Part shown: positions 27,633 through 36,563 of the stretch, one piece after another
Position numbering within the stretch: the first letter of the stretch is position 1
Layout of the letters: each line of letters starts with the position of its first letter
NCBI RefSeq assembly: GCF_010731875.1
Contig: NZ_AP022595.1
Location: 3,596,001-3,660,000 of the forward strand
DNA from: Mycolicibacterium sarraceniae
GTDB taxonomy: Bacteria; Actinomycetota; Actinomycetes; Mycobacteriales; Mycobacteriaceae
Direction of reading: 5' to 3'
Length of the DNA stretch: 64,000 nucleotides
Notes under the pieces: model-generated
What the model was told of the DNA's origin: nothing
Database searches by the model: none
The model's input: only the letters and a program-made list of their open reading frames with translations
Made by a program: the position numbers and the translations under genes

Positions 27633-29615
27633 TCAGCGGCGGGACCGCGATATCTCTCTGAGCATCGCGTTGTACGCGTCGAGGTCGTCATCGCCGTAGG
27701 CGGCATCCGTGTGGCGATCGCTGCGAGTCGCGGCGCGGCGATCTTGCCGAGCCCACTGCGCCACCAACGCGACGACAACAACGATGATGGGCAATTCGCT
27801 TGACCCCCAGGCGATTGCACCACCCAAGTGTTGGTCATCGGTGAGGGTAGAGACCCATGGCAGGTCGACATTATGGTAGAAGGTGCCGCCGATGGCTGTG
27901 TCCATCGTCATCGTCGCGATGCCGAAGAAGGCGTGGAACGGCATCACTGCAAAAAGTAGGCCCAGACGACCCACGAAGGGCAACCGGCGCGGGCCGGGGT
28001 CGACGCCGATGATGCCCCAATAGAACAGGTATCCAGTGATCAGGAAGTGGATACTCATGAGCTCGTGGCCCCAGTGATACCGCACCAGAGTGTCGAACAG
28101 CGGGGTGAAATAGACGGCATACAAAGAGCCGACGAACAGCACGAAGGCGGTCATCGGATTCGCGATGAAGCTCGTCACAGGCGAATGCACTAGCTGCAGC
28201 AGCCATTCCCGCGGCCCGGGGGGCTGATCGGCGCCCGCCGCCGGTAGCGCGCGCAGTGCGAGCGTCAGCGGTGCGCCGAGGACGAGGAACACCGGGATGA
28301 ACATGTTCAGCGCCATGTGTTCGGCCATGTGCACACTGAACATCGCTGAACCGTAGGCTCTGACACCCGAACCGGTGACGAACAACAGCGTCAGACAGCC
28401 GGCCAGCCAGGCGCAGGTACGGCCCGGCGGCCAGCGGTCGCCGCGGCGTCGCATCCGCATGACGCCGGCAACATAAAGTGCGGTCAGCACCAATGCTCCC
28501 GCGCCGATAAACGTATCGAACCGCCAGAAGGTCAATAACCGCAACACAGTTGGCGGACCGGGAAGCTCATAGCCCAGGAAGACATCCCAGGCGGTGAACT
28601 GATGTGCCAGAAGCCCGGGTGCGGTCTGGATCGCCATCGCGGAGATCGCTGCGACTGCGGCGATCATCGCCACCGCGCCTGCCATCGCGATTCTTTTGCC
28701 CCGCTGAATAGCGCGGTTTCGTGATCGGAGGAGGGTCGTCAAATCGACCAGCCAAACCGATATCAGCGCAGCCGAGGCGACAATGCCGAGCCGCCCGTAG
28801 TCGGAGGCGGTGAGCGCAGTCGGCGACAGCATCAGCCACAGGAGAAGAGCGCCGTACAGCAGCGACACGGAACCGCTCGTCACCTCGATCACAACGATTC
28901 GCCGCAGCAGTTGCGCGTTTGGGGGCGCGAGCACCGCGCACACCTTCGCTCCCGTGAGAACGGTGAGGGCGAGCATAAAGACGATCATGGAACTGGTGGC
29001 GAAGTCGTGATGTGGACCCTGCCCGGCGTTGCCGGTGACGGGCACGGCGACCACAGCGATGAGCGATGGAATCAGCAGTACAACGTGCCATATCCAGCGC
29101 ACGGTGAGCCGAAGCGCTACCGCGACGACAGCGGAAAAGATGGTTGTGGCAATCCATCCCCGGGACATTTCGGAGGCGCCGATGGCGTCGCCGATCGCCC
29201 CGGAGGCGACCAGCCTCGCGACAGCCAAGCCCGAGTCGTCTGCCGCCTGGACTAACACCATCGCTGCGGCCGAGGCCAACCAGACCTGTGACACGCGCTC
29301 TGCCAGGAGATGCAGCCGGAACGAGCGGGCGTCGAGGACACCGAGTTCATCAGGGCACGCCATCGCCACGATGTAGACCAGCACGCCGAGAACTACCGCA
29401 CCGGACAACGTGGCAGTGAAATAGCCGACCCCCTCTGCGATGCTGGTCAGCAGTCCCGGGAACGCGTCGCCGGTCGCGCGGAAACGCCGGTCGCCTGAGA
29501 TCATCGCGTAGCCTGCGATCGCGGCCGCCATGGCCAGGTAGCCGGTGAGAAGCACCCATCGTCTCGCCAACCGCGCGCCTTGGCGCGATCGCATTTTCGT
29601 CGTCGTCTTCCGCAC
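27633..29615 (-). CDS. CopD-CtaG fusion membrane protein (Rv0102-like)
   Basis: A 660-residue integral membrane protein with about fourteen hydrophobic segments. The N-terminal half has the CopD copper-resistance fold; the C-terminal half (residues ~370-630) is a CtaG/caa3-type cytochrome oxidase assembly domain with HMAEHMALN and a His/Asp-rich loop near the end. The same size and order as Rv0102, which lies directly after nrp in M. tuberculosis, so the linkage with the lipopeptide genes is conserved. A role in copper delivery across the membrane to the oxidase is likely. GTG at 29615 or ATG at 29594 could be the start; neither has a strong ribosome-binding site. Confidence 0.87.
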   Translation of the reverse strand: MRKTTTKMRSRQGARLARRWVLLTGYLAMAAAIAGYAMISGDRRFRATGDAFPGLLTSIAEGVGYFTATLSGAVVLGVLVYIVAMACPDELGVLDARSFRLHLLAERVSQVWLASAAAMVLVQAADDSGLAVARLVASGAIGDAIGASEMSRGWIATTIFSAVVAVALRLTVRWIWHVVLLIPSLIAVVAVPVTGNAGQGPHHDFATSSMIVFMLALTVLTGAKVCAVLAPPNAQLLRRIVVIEVTSGSVSLLYGALLLWLMLSPTALTASDYGRLGIVASAALISVWLVDLTTLLRSRNRAIQRGKRIAMAGAVAMIAAVAAISAMAIQTAPGLLAHQFTAWDVFLGYELPGPPTVLRLLTFWRFDTFIGAGALVLTALYVAGVMRMRRRGDRWPPGRTCAWLAGCLTLLFVTGSGVRAYGSAMFSVHMAEHMALNMFIPVFLVLGAPLTLALRALPAAGADQPPGPREWLLQLVHSPVTSFIANPMTAFVLFVGSLYAVYFTPLFDTLVRYHWGHELMSIHFLITGYLFYWGIIGVDPGPRRLPFVGRLGLLFAVMPFHAFFGIATMTMDTAIGGTFYHNVDLPWVSTLTDDQHLGGAIAWGSSELPIIVVVVALVAQWARQDRRAATRSDRHTDAAYGDDDLDAYNAMLREISRSRR

Positions 29616-29642
29616 TCCAGCGAATGCCCAGCCGGGCCAGTC

Positions 29643-29659
29643 TACGACCGTTGGTCGTA
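29643..29659. promoter_or_regulatory. Perfect inverted repeat upstream of ctaG, candidate operator
   Basis: TACGACC, three bases, GGTCGTA: seven-base perfect arms, 28 bases upstream of the GTG start of the CopD-CtaG gene. BlaI/CopY-type repressors bind dyads starting TAC and ending GTA, so the nearby BlaI is a candidate; this is inference from shape only. Confidence 0.4.
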
Positions 29660-29741
29660 ACGAAGTCGCGCCAGCGGCAAGCTTCGCTATCTCGATTGGC
29701 TCGTGTAGAGCATCCGAAATCCGGGCGGATGCCCTCGGTGC

Positions 29742-30470
29742 TCAGGCCGCGGAGCCGTCGGTCGGATAGAGATGCCCGCGGCGGCGTCCTCGGGTTGCGT
29801 TATCAGGCAGCGTGACGTTTGCGGTCGCTGCCGCGTCATCCGACCGTGGATCGGGTTCGGTGGGCCGCGTACCGCGCCAGACCAGGAACGCCAATGTGGT
29901 GCCGATCAACACCGGCAAATGGCTCAGGACGCGTGTCAGTGTTACCGCACCCGCCGTGGCGTCATGAATGACGTAGGCGGTGAGGATGACGGTGAATACT
30001 GCCAACACCCCAGACAGGCCCACTGCGGCGGCCGGCCGCAGCGCGGCGATGACCATCACCACACCCAGCGCGGTCGACCACGCCGTCGACTCGTTCAACA
30101 GATGCCCGCTCATCATCGCGCCATGGCCAGCTGGCATACCTACGTCAGCAGCGAGCCCTTGGGCGGCGGCCAAGGCAAGTTGCAGCCCGCCGACGAACGC
30201 TAGCGTGCAGCGTGCCCACGCCGCAGGTGCCCAATGCCGATGTCGCGTCGTCGCGAGCAATCGGTCCGATGCCGTTGGCACTGAGGACACCTGTGATCGG
30301 CGGGCGAGCAGGCGCAATTGCCGCCTCTCCTCGACTACTCGCGAATACCAACCGCTACAGCCAGCGCAGAACTCGAGGTGTTCGTCCACGCGGCGGGTTG
30401 GAATGGGCTCACGCTCTCCGTCGATCCGAGCCGACAGCGCCTCGCGGGCGACGTCACAGTCCAAGTGCAC
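29742..30470 (-). CDS. Membrane protein with zf-HC2 zinc finger, candidate anti-sigma factor
   Basis: A 242-residue protein. The N terminus has the zinc anti-sigma motif HxxxCxxC (H31, C35, C38 in HLEFCAGC), followed by about four to five transmembrane helices (residues ~85-205) and a short polar tail. Zinc-finger anti-sigma factors hold an ECF sigma at the membrane until a signal arrives. M. tuberculosis encodes a similar zf-HC2 membrane protein (Rv0093c) close to its nrp operon. GTG at 30470 lies only nine bases after a candidate promoter element, so the message may be nearly leaderless. SigC as partner is inferred from proximity; the multi-helix C terminus is unlike simple single-helix anti-sigmas. 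Confidence 0.8.
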   Translation of the reverse strand: MHLDCDVAREALSARIDGEREPIPTRRVDEHLEFCAGCSGWYSRVVEERRQLRLLARRSQVSSVPTASDRLLATTRHRHWAPAAWARCTLAFVGGLQLALAAAQGLAADVGMPAGHGAMMSGHLLNESTAWSTALGVVMVIAALRPAAAVGLSGVLAVFTVILTAYVIHDATAGAVTLTRVLSHLPVLIGTTLAFLVWRGTRPTEPDPRSDDAAATANVTLPDNATRGRRRGHLYPTDGSAA

Positions 30471-30479
30471 GCTTCAATA

Positions 30480-30506
30480 GTCGCGCATTCGGGCCATGTT
30501 GTTCCA
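30480..30506 (-). promoter_or_regulatory. Candidate ECF sigma promoter of the zf-HC2 protein gene
   Basis: On the minus strand: TGGAAC, 16 bases, GCGAC, ending nine bases before the GTG start. Fourth site of the GGAAC-N17-CGAC form. If the gene encodes the anti-SigC, control by SigC would be the usual negative feedback. Confidence 0.4.
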
Positions 30507-30754
30507 ACGTGCCACGTGGGGCGATGTCGGCCTTTGGGAATCTCGAACGCGCACGACTGAGCGGTCTGCCTTCAGTCGAAAGCACGAAAAGTGAACGGGT
30601 CTGTTGCACGATCAGGCGAGCAGCCCAGTGATGGAGGCATCGTCGACTATGCCCGCGATCGCCATCTCGTGATGGCCTGTGCCCGATCCATGACGGTGGT
30701 CCGTGTGCGCATTCCATTGTGCGAGAAGCTCATTGAGCGTCTCAATCCACGGCC

Positions 30755-31381
30755 TCACCGTCGGCGGGCTATCACGACATCGTCGTGTGTGTGCTGACCT
30801 TCCGGGCCGGCCGGTATCGCGCGGGGGAGTCGCCGCTGCATGCGTACCTCCCAGCTATCGTCGAGTAGTTCGACGACGTCATCATGGCTGAGATAGTCGG
30901 CTGGGTCGAAACCGTACGATTTCGCTTTCTCGGCACCGACGTCGGCATGGTGCACGGCCAGAAGGGTCCCCGACCCGCCGACCGCGGTGAGCAGCGCTCG
31001 TTGTGCGGTTTGGGTGTCCGAGTGACGTAGTGCGGGGTAGAAGGTCGTGACCAAATCGAACCCGCCGACGGGGATCGCGAAGTGTTCAAGCGATGCCGGC
31101 ACCCACTGCACCTCGACGCCGGCGTGCCTGCCGCGCTGGGCCGCGTGCTCGAGTGCCACTGCCGAGACGTCCAGTGCAATCACTGTCCATCCTCGGGAGG
31201 CAAGCCAGATGGCTTCGGCACCGACTCGGCATCCGATGTCGAGCGCCCGTCCTGGCTGCATGGCGCCGACCTCGTCGATCAGTACTTTGTTGGGGGCGAG
31301 ATCGGGAATGCTGTCGGCGAAACTGGCGTAACGCGTATCCCATTCAGTAGCGAGGGCGGCGGCGTCAGATGGTTGGCTCAT
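30755..31381 (-). CDS. Class I SAM-dependent methyltransferase
   Basis: A 208-residue Rossmann methyltransferase: ALDIGCRVGAEAIWLA is motif I, with Arg in place of the usual Gly at one position (GCRVG), TVIALDVSAVALEHA motif II and FDLVTTFYPALRH motif IV. Substrate unknown; the family includes thiopurine/tellurite-type and small-molecule methyltransferases. It is divergent from the zur gene, separated by 189 bases with an inverted repeat, so shared control is possible. Confidence 0.78.
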   Translation of the reverse strand: MSQPSDAAALATEWDTRYASFADSIPDLAPNKVLIDEVGAMQPGRALDIGCRVGAEAIWLASRGWTVIALDVSAVALEHAAQRGRHAGVEVQWVPASLEHFAIPVGGFDLVTTFYPALRHSDTQTAQRALLTAVGGSGTLLAVHHADVGAEKAKSYGFDPADYLSHDDVVELLDDSWEVRMQRRLPRAIPAGPEGQHTHDDVVIARRR

Positions 31382-31421
31382 GAATCAACAATCACTGCAG
31401 CGTCGTGTGATGAGCAAGCAT

Positions 31422-31440
31422 GTTTGCCGATCGGGCAAAC
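31422..31440. promoter_or_regulatory. Inverted repeat in the methyltransferase-zur divergent gap
   Basis: GTTTGCC, five bases, GGCAAAC: perfect seven-base arms 41 bases upstream of the methyltransferase start and 131 bases upstream of zur. It does not match the Zur-like sites elsewhere in the window. It may be the operator of another regulator; nothing more can be said. Confidence 0.3.
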
Positions 31441-31570
31441 CGGCGTGACCAGCCTCGGGTCTTCCCGCTTCACCCGTTAGTACAGCTTGGTATGCACTAC
31501 GCATAATGTGTTGGTCCGAGGTGATGCCGTACCGTTGGGCATTCTGTGTGCGGTCGCATTGGAGGTTCGA

Positions 31571-31981
31571 ATGCCCAGTAGGCAGTCGAGCGTGCCCGGG
31601 GTACGCGCGACCCGTCAGCGTGCGGCGATCGCTGCGCTGCTGGACGATTCTCCAGAGTTTCGCTCGGCGCAGGCGCTTCATGTGGAACTGCATCAGCGCG
31701 GCGACGAGATCGGTCTGGCGACGGTGTATCGCGCATTGCAATCGATGGTCGTCGCCGGACTAGTGGATAGCGTCCGTACCGATACCGGCGAATCACTGTA
31801 TCGGCGCTGCTCTCCGCGCCATCACCACCATCTTGTCTGCCGGTCATGCGGTGCGACGGTGGAAGTGGAAGCTCGAGGAGTCGAGGCGTGGGCGGCGAAT
31901 GTTGCCAGAACACACGGGTTTTCCGACACTACCCACACCGTCGAAATCTTCGGCGTGTGCGCTGAATGCTCGGTTCAGTGA
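31571..31981 (+). CDS. zur: Zur (FurB)-like zinc uptake repressor
   Basis: A 136-residue Fur-family regulator nearly colinear with M. tuberculosis FurB/Zur (Rv2359): DNA-binding helix IGLATVYRALQSM, regulatory metal site HHHHLVCRSCG, and structural CAEC at the end, which with CRSC forms the Cys4 zinc site. Zur with bound zinc represses zinc importers and zinc-free ribosomal protein genes. ATG at 31571 has GGAGG nine bases upstream. In M. tuberculosis zur is paired with smtB; no smtB is visible here. It is convergent with a second Fur-family gene, the two ends being adjacent. Confidence 0.9.
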   Translation: MPSRQSSVPGVRATRQRAAIAALLDDSPEFRSAQALHVELHQRGDEIGLATVYRALQSMVVAGLVDSVRTDTGESLYRRCSPRHHHHLVCRSCGATVEVEARGVEAWAANVARTHGFSDTTHTVEIFGVCAECSVQ

Positions 31982-32428
31982 TCACTGTCGATCCCCGAAA
32001 TTGGAGCGGCAACCAGGGCAGATGCCGTAGATATCCACATAGTGCGTGACGTCTGTGTAGTGGTGCTGCTTGGCCAACTGGTGGGCGTTTTCTTCCAGAG
32101 CGGGCACAGTGAATGCGACCGCTCGACCGCAGTGCCGGCACAACAGGTAGTGCCGGTGGTCTGACCCGTTACGGATGCGATACAGATGTTCGCCAGTCTC
32201 CGCGCGCTGAGTCTCGGCCACTCCATCTTCGGCGAGTGTGTGCAGGATCCGGTAGACGCTCGTCAGCCCCACAGGTAGTGAATACTGTTGGTGTAGAAGA
32301 ACATACAGTTGCTGGGCGCTACGGAATCGGTCGGTTTCGCCGAGAACGTGCAGTACGGCTCGCTGGTTCTCGGTGGCCCGCCGCCGCGGATGCGAATGTG
32401 ATTCCACTGCCAGGCTTTCCATACTCAC
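31982..32428 (-). CDS. Second Fur-family regulator, Zur-like
   Basis: A 148-residue Fur-family protein: VGLTSVYRILHTLAEDG recognition helix, HRHYLLCRHCG metal site and CPGC C-terminal pair (Cys4 structural zinc). The GTG start overlaps the permease stop (GTGA); an ATG is two codons further on. It is the last gene of the znuA-znuC-znuB operon and would be induced together with the importer on zinc depletion. Sequence is clearly distinct from the Zur next door, so the two may sense different metals or thresholds. Confidence 0.87.
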   Translation of the reverse strand: MSMESLAVESHSHPRRRATENQRAVLHVLGETDRFRSAQQLYVLLHQQYSLPVGLTSVYRILHTLAEDGVAETQRAETGEHLYRIRNGSDHRHYLLCRHCGRAVAFTVPALEENAHQLAKQHHYTDVTHYVDIYGICPGCRSNFGDRQ

Positions 32429-33357
32429 GGTGTTGCCGTCGAGGTGCTCACCTTCGCGGGATCTGACAACGCTGGGCCCCTCATGGCTGGTGCACCGTCG
32501 TCGAGTACGCGTGCGATCGTGCGCTGGCGGCGATCACCCAGCCACACGACCAGCCAGACCGCGCAGGCGATCGTCACGATGACGAAACTGGGCGGTACGT
32601 CGAACATCGCCGATACGACCAAGCCCGCCCAGACCGATACAACGCTGATGACTCCCGAGATCGACATCGCGCGCCCAGGGCGCGGAGAGAGCATGATCGC
32701 GCTCGCCGCCGGGGTGACGACAAGAGCGAACAACAGCAGTGTGCCGACGGCCTGTACCGCCATCATCACCGTTACCCCTAGAAGCGCCATGAAGATGATC
32801 GATAAGGGGCGCAGCGGCACACCCTTTGCCTCCGCGAGGGCTGGGTTCACCGAGCTGAAAAGTAGCGGCCGAAAAACGAATCCGATGCACAGTGCCAACA
32901 CGACCAGTAGGGCCCCGAAAGTGAGCAGCTGGTCGTAGGAGATGGCTAGGAGGTTGCCGAATAACACGTTGGTCATCGTCGACGAGCTTTTGGTGGCCAG
33001 CGAATTGAAGAACAGGCCCAACCCCATCGCGAATGACAACACGGTTCCGGTGATGACTTCTCGTTCGGCGGCCCGTTTCCCAAGGTAGCCAATCACGAGT
33101 GCGCCGCCGATGCAGAACACCCCGAGGCCAAAGGTCACCGGTAGCCCGATCAACACAGCGCCTGTCGCGCCGGGCAACCCGATGTGTGCCAACGCATGTG
33201 CGGCGAACGCCGTGCGGCGTACCACGATGAAGTACCCGATCAGTCCGGCGGCCAAGGCAACGATCGTCCCGCCGAGCACGGCGTTGCGCATGAACGGTGC
33301 TGTGAGAATCGACCACCAATTCTCTTGGTAGCCAAGGGCTACGAAGTGCTGAGCCAT
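32425..33357 (-). CDS. znuB: Zinc ABC transporter permease ZnuB-like
   Basis: A 310-residue ABC-3 family permease with about eight transmembrane helices. RRTAFAAHALAHIGLPGATGAVL is the conserved start of the family and PAASAIMLSPRPGRAM its later signature loop. It forms the membrane channel with ZnuC for zinc, or possibly manganese, import. It follows znuC by three bases and overlaps the Fur-family gene by four. Zinc is preferred over manganese because of the Zur-type site before znuA. Confidence 0.9.
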   Translation of the reverse strand: MAQHFVALGYQENWWSILTAPFMRNAVLGGTIVALAAGLIGYFIVVRRTAFAAHALAHIGLPGATGAVLIGLPVTFGLGVFCIGGALVIGYLGKRAAEREVITGTVLSFAMGLGLFFNSLATKSSSTMTNVLFGNLLAISYDQLLTFGALLVVLALCIGFVFRPLLFSSVNPALAEAKGVPLRPLSIIFMALLGVTVMMAVQAVGTLLLFALVVTPAASAIMLSPRPGRAMSISGVISVVSVWAGLVVSAMFDVPPSFVIVTIACAVWLVVWLGDRRQRTIARVLDDGAPAMRGPALSDPAKVSTSTATP

Positions 33358-33360
33358 CGG

Positions 33361-34143
33361 TCAGACGCTCCTGGCGAAGAGATCGCCCTGTGGGGTGCGG
33401 ACGACTTGGATCGGTGTGCCGTACAGATGAGTGAGCAACTCGTCTTCGATCACGTCGTTCACCCCGGCGTAGTGTGGGTGCCCGTCGAGGAGATAGATCG
33501 CGCCGTCGAGGATCGGAAGGAACGGGTTGAGGTCGTGGGCAACCACCACGACCGTGACCGACAGCTCGCGGTGCAGGTCCTTGAGTAACGTGACGATCTC
33601 GTGCTGACTGCGTAGATCCAACGATGCCAACGGCTCGTCGAGGATGATCATATCAGGCTGGGACACAAGAGCTTCGGCGATCGCCACCCGCTGCCGCTGA
33701 CCCCCCGACAGCGTCGCGAGTCGGTCATCGGCGAAGGAGCCGGCGTCCACCGCCGCCAGCGCTCCGTCGACGCGGCGACGGTCAGCCTCCGAGGTCCGGC
33801 TGAACGCCCAGCGGCCCCCGTTGAGTCCGAGTAGAACCGCATCGCGGGCGCGGATCGCTTCGCCAGCGCTTTCCGCGTAATTCTGTGGGACGTAGCCGAT
33901 CCGGTCGCGGTCGGTGCCGGGACGGCGACCGAAGACCCGAAGTTCGCCGTGCCCGACCGGGATCAGTCCGAGGATCATCTGGAGCATCGTGGTCTTACCT
34001 GCGCCGTTGGCGCCGATCACCGCGACGATGTCACCGGCGGGAACCTCGAAGGTGCCCTGTGACCAGATCACCCGGCCACCGCGCACGGCGCTGACGTCGT
34101 GAAACGTCAGCGCCGCGACGGCGACAGAATCAGACCGCGACAC
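33361..34143 (-). CDS. znuC: Zinc ABC transporter ATPase ZnuC-like
   Basis: A 260-residue ATPase with Walker A GANGAGKTT, signature LSGGQRQRVAIAEAL, Walker B MIILDEP and the switch His (VVVAHDLN). It powers import with ZnuB. The start is a GTG at 34143 that lies 14 bases inside the end of znuA, which fixes the operon order znuA-znuC-znuB. Confidence 0.92.
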   Translation of the reverse strand: MSRSDSVAVAALTFHDVSAVRGGRVIWSQGTFEVPAGDIVAVIGANGAGKTTMLQMILGLIPVGHGELRVFGRRPGTDRDRIGYVPQNYAESAGEAIRARDAVLLGLNGGRWAFSRTSEADRRRVDGALAAVDAGSFADDRLATLSGGQRQRVAIAEALVSQPDMIILDEPLASLDLRSQHEIVTLLKDLHRELSVTVVVVAHDLNPFLPILDGAIYLLDGHPHYAGVNDVIEDELLTHLYGTPIQVVRTPQGDLFARSV

Positions 34144-35125
34144 CGAGCGCCTTGGCCAGGGCGGTCAGCTGGCCGTCCTGCCATCCCTCGAATGATGTCT
34201 TGCCGGGCGGAACGGTCTCGGTGACGTCGACGACCGGCACCCCGGCCTTCGTGGCCGCGTCGCGGAGCTGCTGCGGGATCGATCCCTCGGTCTGGGTGTT
34301 GTAGATCAACACGTCGATCTGGCGATTGGACAGCGCTTGGGTGAACGCCGCGATGTCGGCAGGCGAGGGGTCGGTCTCGTTGGCCGAGGCGGTCATGTAG
34401 CCGGCGGGGGTCTTGTTGACCAATCCCAGCGCTTGAGCCTGGTAGTCGAACACGGTTTCGGTTGCCGCATAGGACTTTCCGGACGCGCCTGCCTTGATCT
34501 TGGCGATCAGGTCGTCGTACGGCTTCATCGCGGTGGTGAAGCTAGCCCGCTGGGTGGTGAAGTAATCGCTGGCCTTGGGCTCGAGTTTGGTGAGCGCGGC
34601 GGTGACCGCGTCGGCGACCGCGGTGACCGCCGACGGGTTGTACCACAGATGCGGGTTGCCGCCCTCGGCGGTGTTGGTGACCTTACCGGCGTCGACCACC
34701 GGTGCGTTCGGGGCTGATGTCGCGGCCAGCTTGGAGGCCCAGGGGTCGTAATCGGCACCGTTGACGACCACCAGTTGCGCGCCGGTGAACGCTGCGCCGT
34801 CCGAGGGGGAGGGCTCGTAGTCGTGCGGGTCGACCGAGGAGCTGGCCAGGATGGTCTTGACGTTGCCGCATTTGCCGGCGAGCTCTGAGGCGATGTCGCC
34901 CCACTGATCGACACTGACGACGACGTTGACCGGAGTGGTCGGGCACGCCGCTGGCGCCGCGGTGCCGCCGGTGGCTGGTGCCGCTGTTGCGGAGCTCGAC
35001 GCGGACGTCGCCGAACTGGTTGCCGACGGAGCGCTCGCGGGATGAGAACTGCAGGCCGCGAGACCGAGCGGGACGATGAAGAGGGCCGCGGCTGCGCCGC
35101 GAAAGCGGTAAGAAGTGGGCGTCAT
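34130..35125 (-). CDS. znuA: Zinc-binding lipoprotein ZnuA-like
   Basis: A 331-residue cluster A-I solute-binding protein with a lipobox LAAC at residues ~21-25, a Ser/Ala/Thr-rich linker (~26-65) and the metal-site regions VDPHDYEPSPSD, GNPHLWYNP and VTETVPPG. It captures zinc outside the membrane. The ATG has no ribosome-binding site, and a Zur-type palindrome ends five bases before it, so the transcript is probably leaderless and the repressor would cover the promoter. No long His-rich loop is present. Confidence 0.9.
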   Translation of the reverse strand: MTPTSYRFRGAAAALFIVPLGLAACSSHPASAPSATSSATSASSSATAAPATGGTAAPAACPTTPVNVVVSVDQWGDIASELAGKCGNVKTILASSSVDPHDYEPSPSDGAAFTGAQLVVVNGADYDPWASKLAATSAPNAPVVDAGKVTNTAEGGNPHLWYNPSAVTAVADAVTAALTKLEPKASDYFTTQRASFTTAMKPYDDLIAKIKAGASGKSYAATETVFDYQAQALGLVNKTPAGYMTASANETDPSPADIAAFTQALSNRQIDVLIYNTQTEGSIPQQLRDAATKAGVPVVDVTETVPPGKTSFEGWQDGQLTALAKALGVAV

Positions 35126-35130
35126 AAGGC

Positions 35131-35151
35131 AAACGATAATCGTTATCGTTT
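35131..35151. promoter_or_regulatory. Zur-type operator before znuA
   Basis: A perfect 9-3-9 palindrome: arm AAACGATAA, spacer TCG, arm TTATCGTTT. Core GATAA-TCG-TTATC matches the two sites between mrf and rpmB2. It sits immediately upstream of znuA on one strand and before a small Cys-rich reading frame on the other. Confidence 0.85.
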
Positions 35152-35215
35152 AACGCCGCGACACCGGGTTCGGAAATTGGGATCCACCAACGTTGCGGGA
35201 TCCTTTGCCGCCACA

Positions 35216-35350
35216 ATGTCGGCGGCGCTGCTGATCGCGGTGATCGCTGTGGGCGAGGGCGTCAACGCGTGGAAGGGGCAAGGGTGCTGCGCGCCCAACA
35301 TCGCCGAGGACGCGGGTGGCTGTGCCCATGAATGTGGTTGCTGTAGATGA
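35216..35350 (+). CDS. Possible small Cys-rich peptide downstream of the Zur site
   Basis: A 44-residue frame, MSAALLIAVIAVGEGVNAW followed by a tail with six Cys and one His (GCC, GGCAHECGCC). A hydrophobic helix plus a Cys cluster could be a membrane-tethered metal-binding peptide. It would be transcribed away from the Zur palindrome, divergent from znuA. No clear ribosome-binding site is seen, and a TTG start at 35174-35180 is possible. I know of no named family. Supported only by composition and position. Confidence 0.4.
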   Translation: MSAALLIAVIAVGEGVNAWKGQGCCAPNIAEDAGGCAHECGCCR

Positions 35351-35528
35351 TCTTTCACGTCCTGATGCGAATACGCAATGGCACATGACATATATGGGGA
35401 ACCCCGCAGGCGTGCCGACGAATATTGCTCGCGACTCGAGATCGGATGGCCATCGGCCGCCGCCAATTCCGACACCATCGCCTATTGGCAGCGCACCGTT
35501 GACCGCCCCGCCTGAGCGACGATGCCAG

Positions 35529-36410
35529 TCAGCGGGCCAGCCACCGTCGCCACACCGAGAACAGCTGTCCTTCTTCGACGCCGAGCACATCGCGTAGAGC
35601 CGCGGCGCTGTTCAGGTGGGCAGCGCCTCCGGCACGGATGTACAGCTGTTTGAGCGTAGCGGTGCCGTATCGGTCTGCGATGAACCGTGCGAACCACCAG
35701 GCTCGGTCGTAGGCGAGCGACTGGGCCGATCCGACGCCGTTGAAGTCCGCCTCAGCGGGTAGCTGGGCCAGCGTGTCCGCCGCGGCCGGCCCGGGCTTAG
35801 GTGCCGCGGGACGTCCCACGAAGTCGGCGACGCCTTCGGCAAGCCAGCGCGGTGCGTCCAGTGCGGTGTCTGCCCGGGTGGCGTAGTGGAGTAGCTCGTG
35901 GCGCAAGACAATTCGTAGCGCGGCATCGCTCATGCGGGCCGCCCCGGGGGCGAAGACCATCCGTTGCCCGGTGGCGATCCGACGGGCCGGGTCCACCGTG
36001 TCGGCGACGGCGGCCGCGGCGACATCGACCCATTGCGGTCCGCTGGGCCAACGCGTCCAGGCGGTGAACTGTGCGGCCGAATCCGCACCGGCAATCACGA
36101 CCTCGCGTGACCAGTCGTCTCCCCAAAACGACACCACGGCCGCGACGGCGCTGTCGATCTCGGCGGCGACCCGGGTGAGCAGTCCAGTCGTTGGTGCACT
36201 GTCGAATCCCAGGAAGTGCAGGGTGCGTCCATCGGCCAGCGGCATCGGTGTCGGGGTCGACGAGTGGGTTTCGTGCAAATTTTTCACTGCTCGCACAGCT
36301 GCGGGTACGGGGATCTGCGAGCCGATCATTGTCGTCACCAAGGCCAGGTCGAACAGGGCCCGCCGGCGACTGCGAGGCGCAGCACTACCAGCGGGCTCCT
36401 CGGATAGCAT
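35529..36410 (-). CDS. Secreted gluzincin-type peptidase (peptidase MA-like)
   Basis: A 293-residue protein with an RRR-containing signal peptide (residues ~15-40) and the zinc-peptidase motif HExxH (RHELLHYAT, ~residues 170-178) followed by LAEGVADFVG, which supplies the third ligand Glu in gluzincins. The frame is open further upstream, over the amidase gene, but ATG at 36410 gives a proper signal peptide. Target unknown. It is divergent from a cell-wall amidase, another secreted zinc enzyme, within the zinc block. Confidence 0.75.
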   Translation of the reverse strand: MLSEEPAGSAAPRSRRRALFDLALVTTMIGSQIPVPAAVRAVKNLHETHSSTPTPMPLADGRTLHFLGFDSAPTTGLLTRVAAEIDSAVAAVVSFWGDDWSREVVIAGADSAAQFTAWTRWPSGPQWVDVAAAAVADTVDPARRIATGQRMVFAPGAARMSDAALRIVLRHELLHYATRADTALDAPRWLAEGVADFVGRPAAPKPGPAAADTLAQLPAEADFNGVGSAQSLAYDRAWWFARFIADRYGTATLKQLYIRAGGAAHLNSAAALRDVLGVEEGQLFSVWRRWLAR

Positions 36411-36563
36411 CCCGTCACGATGCCATAGCGCGGGGAGCACGTCCGAGCAGGCGGGGACCGACACAGCGAACACACAGTTGCGCGACGGCAACACCTTTGC
36501 GTCGATCTGGTCACTTGTCGAGTCTGTGAGCCTGCTCCCAGTTTCATTCGTTACGGTCGCGCC

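Noticed and set aside
30507..30754. Short plus-strand frame at 30591
   Set aside because: No ribosome-binding site or family motif, and it runs into the methyltransferase gene.
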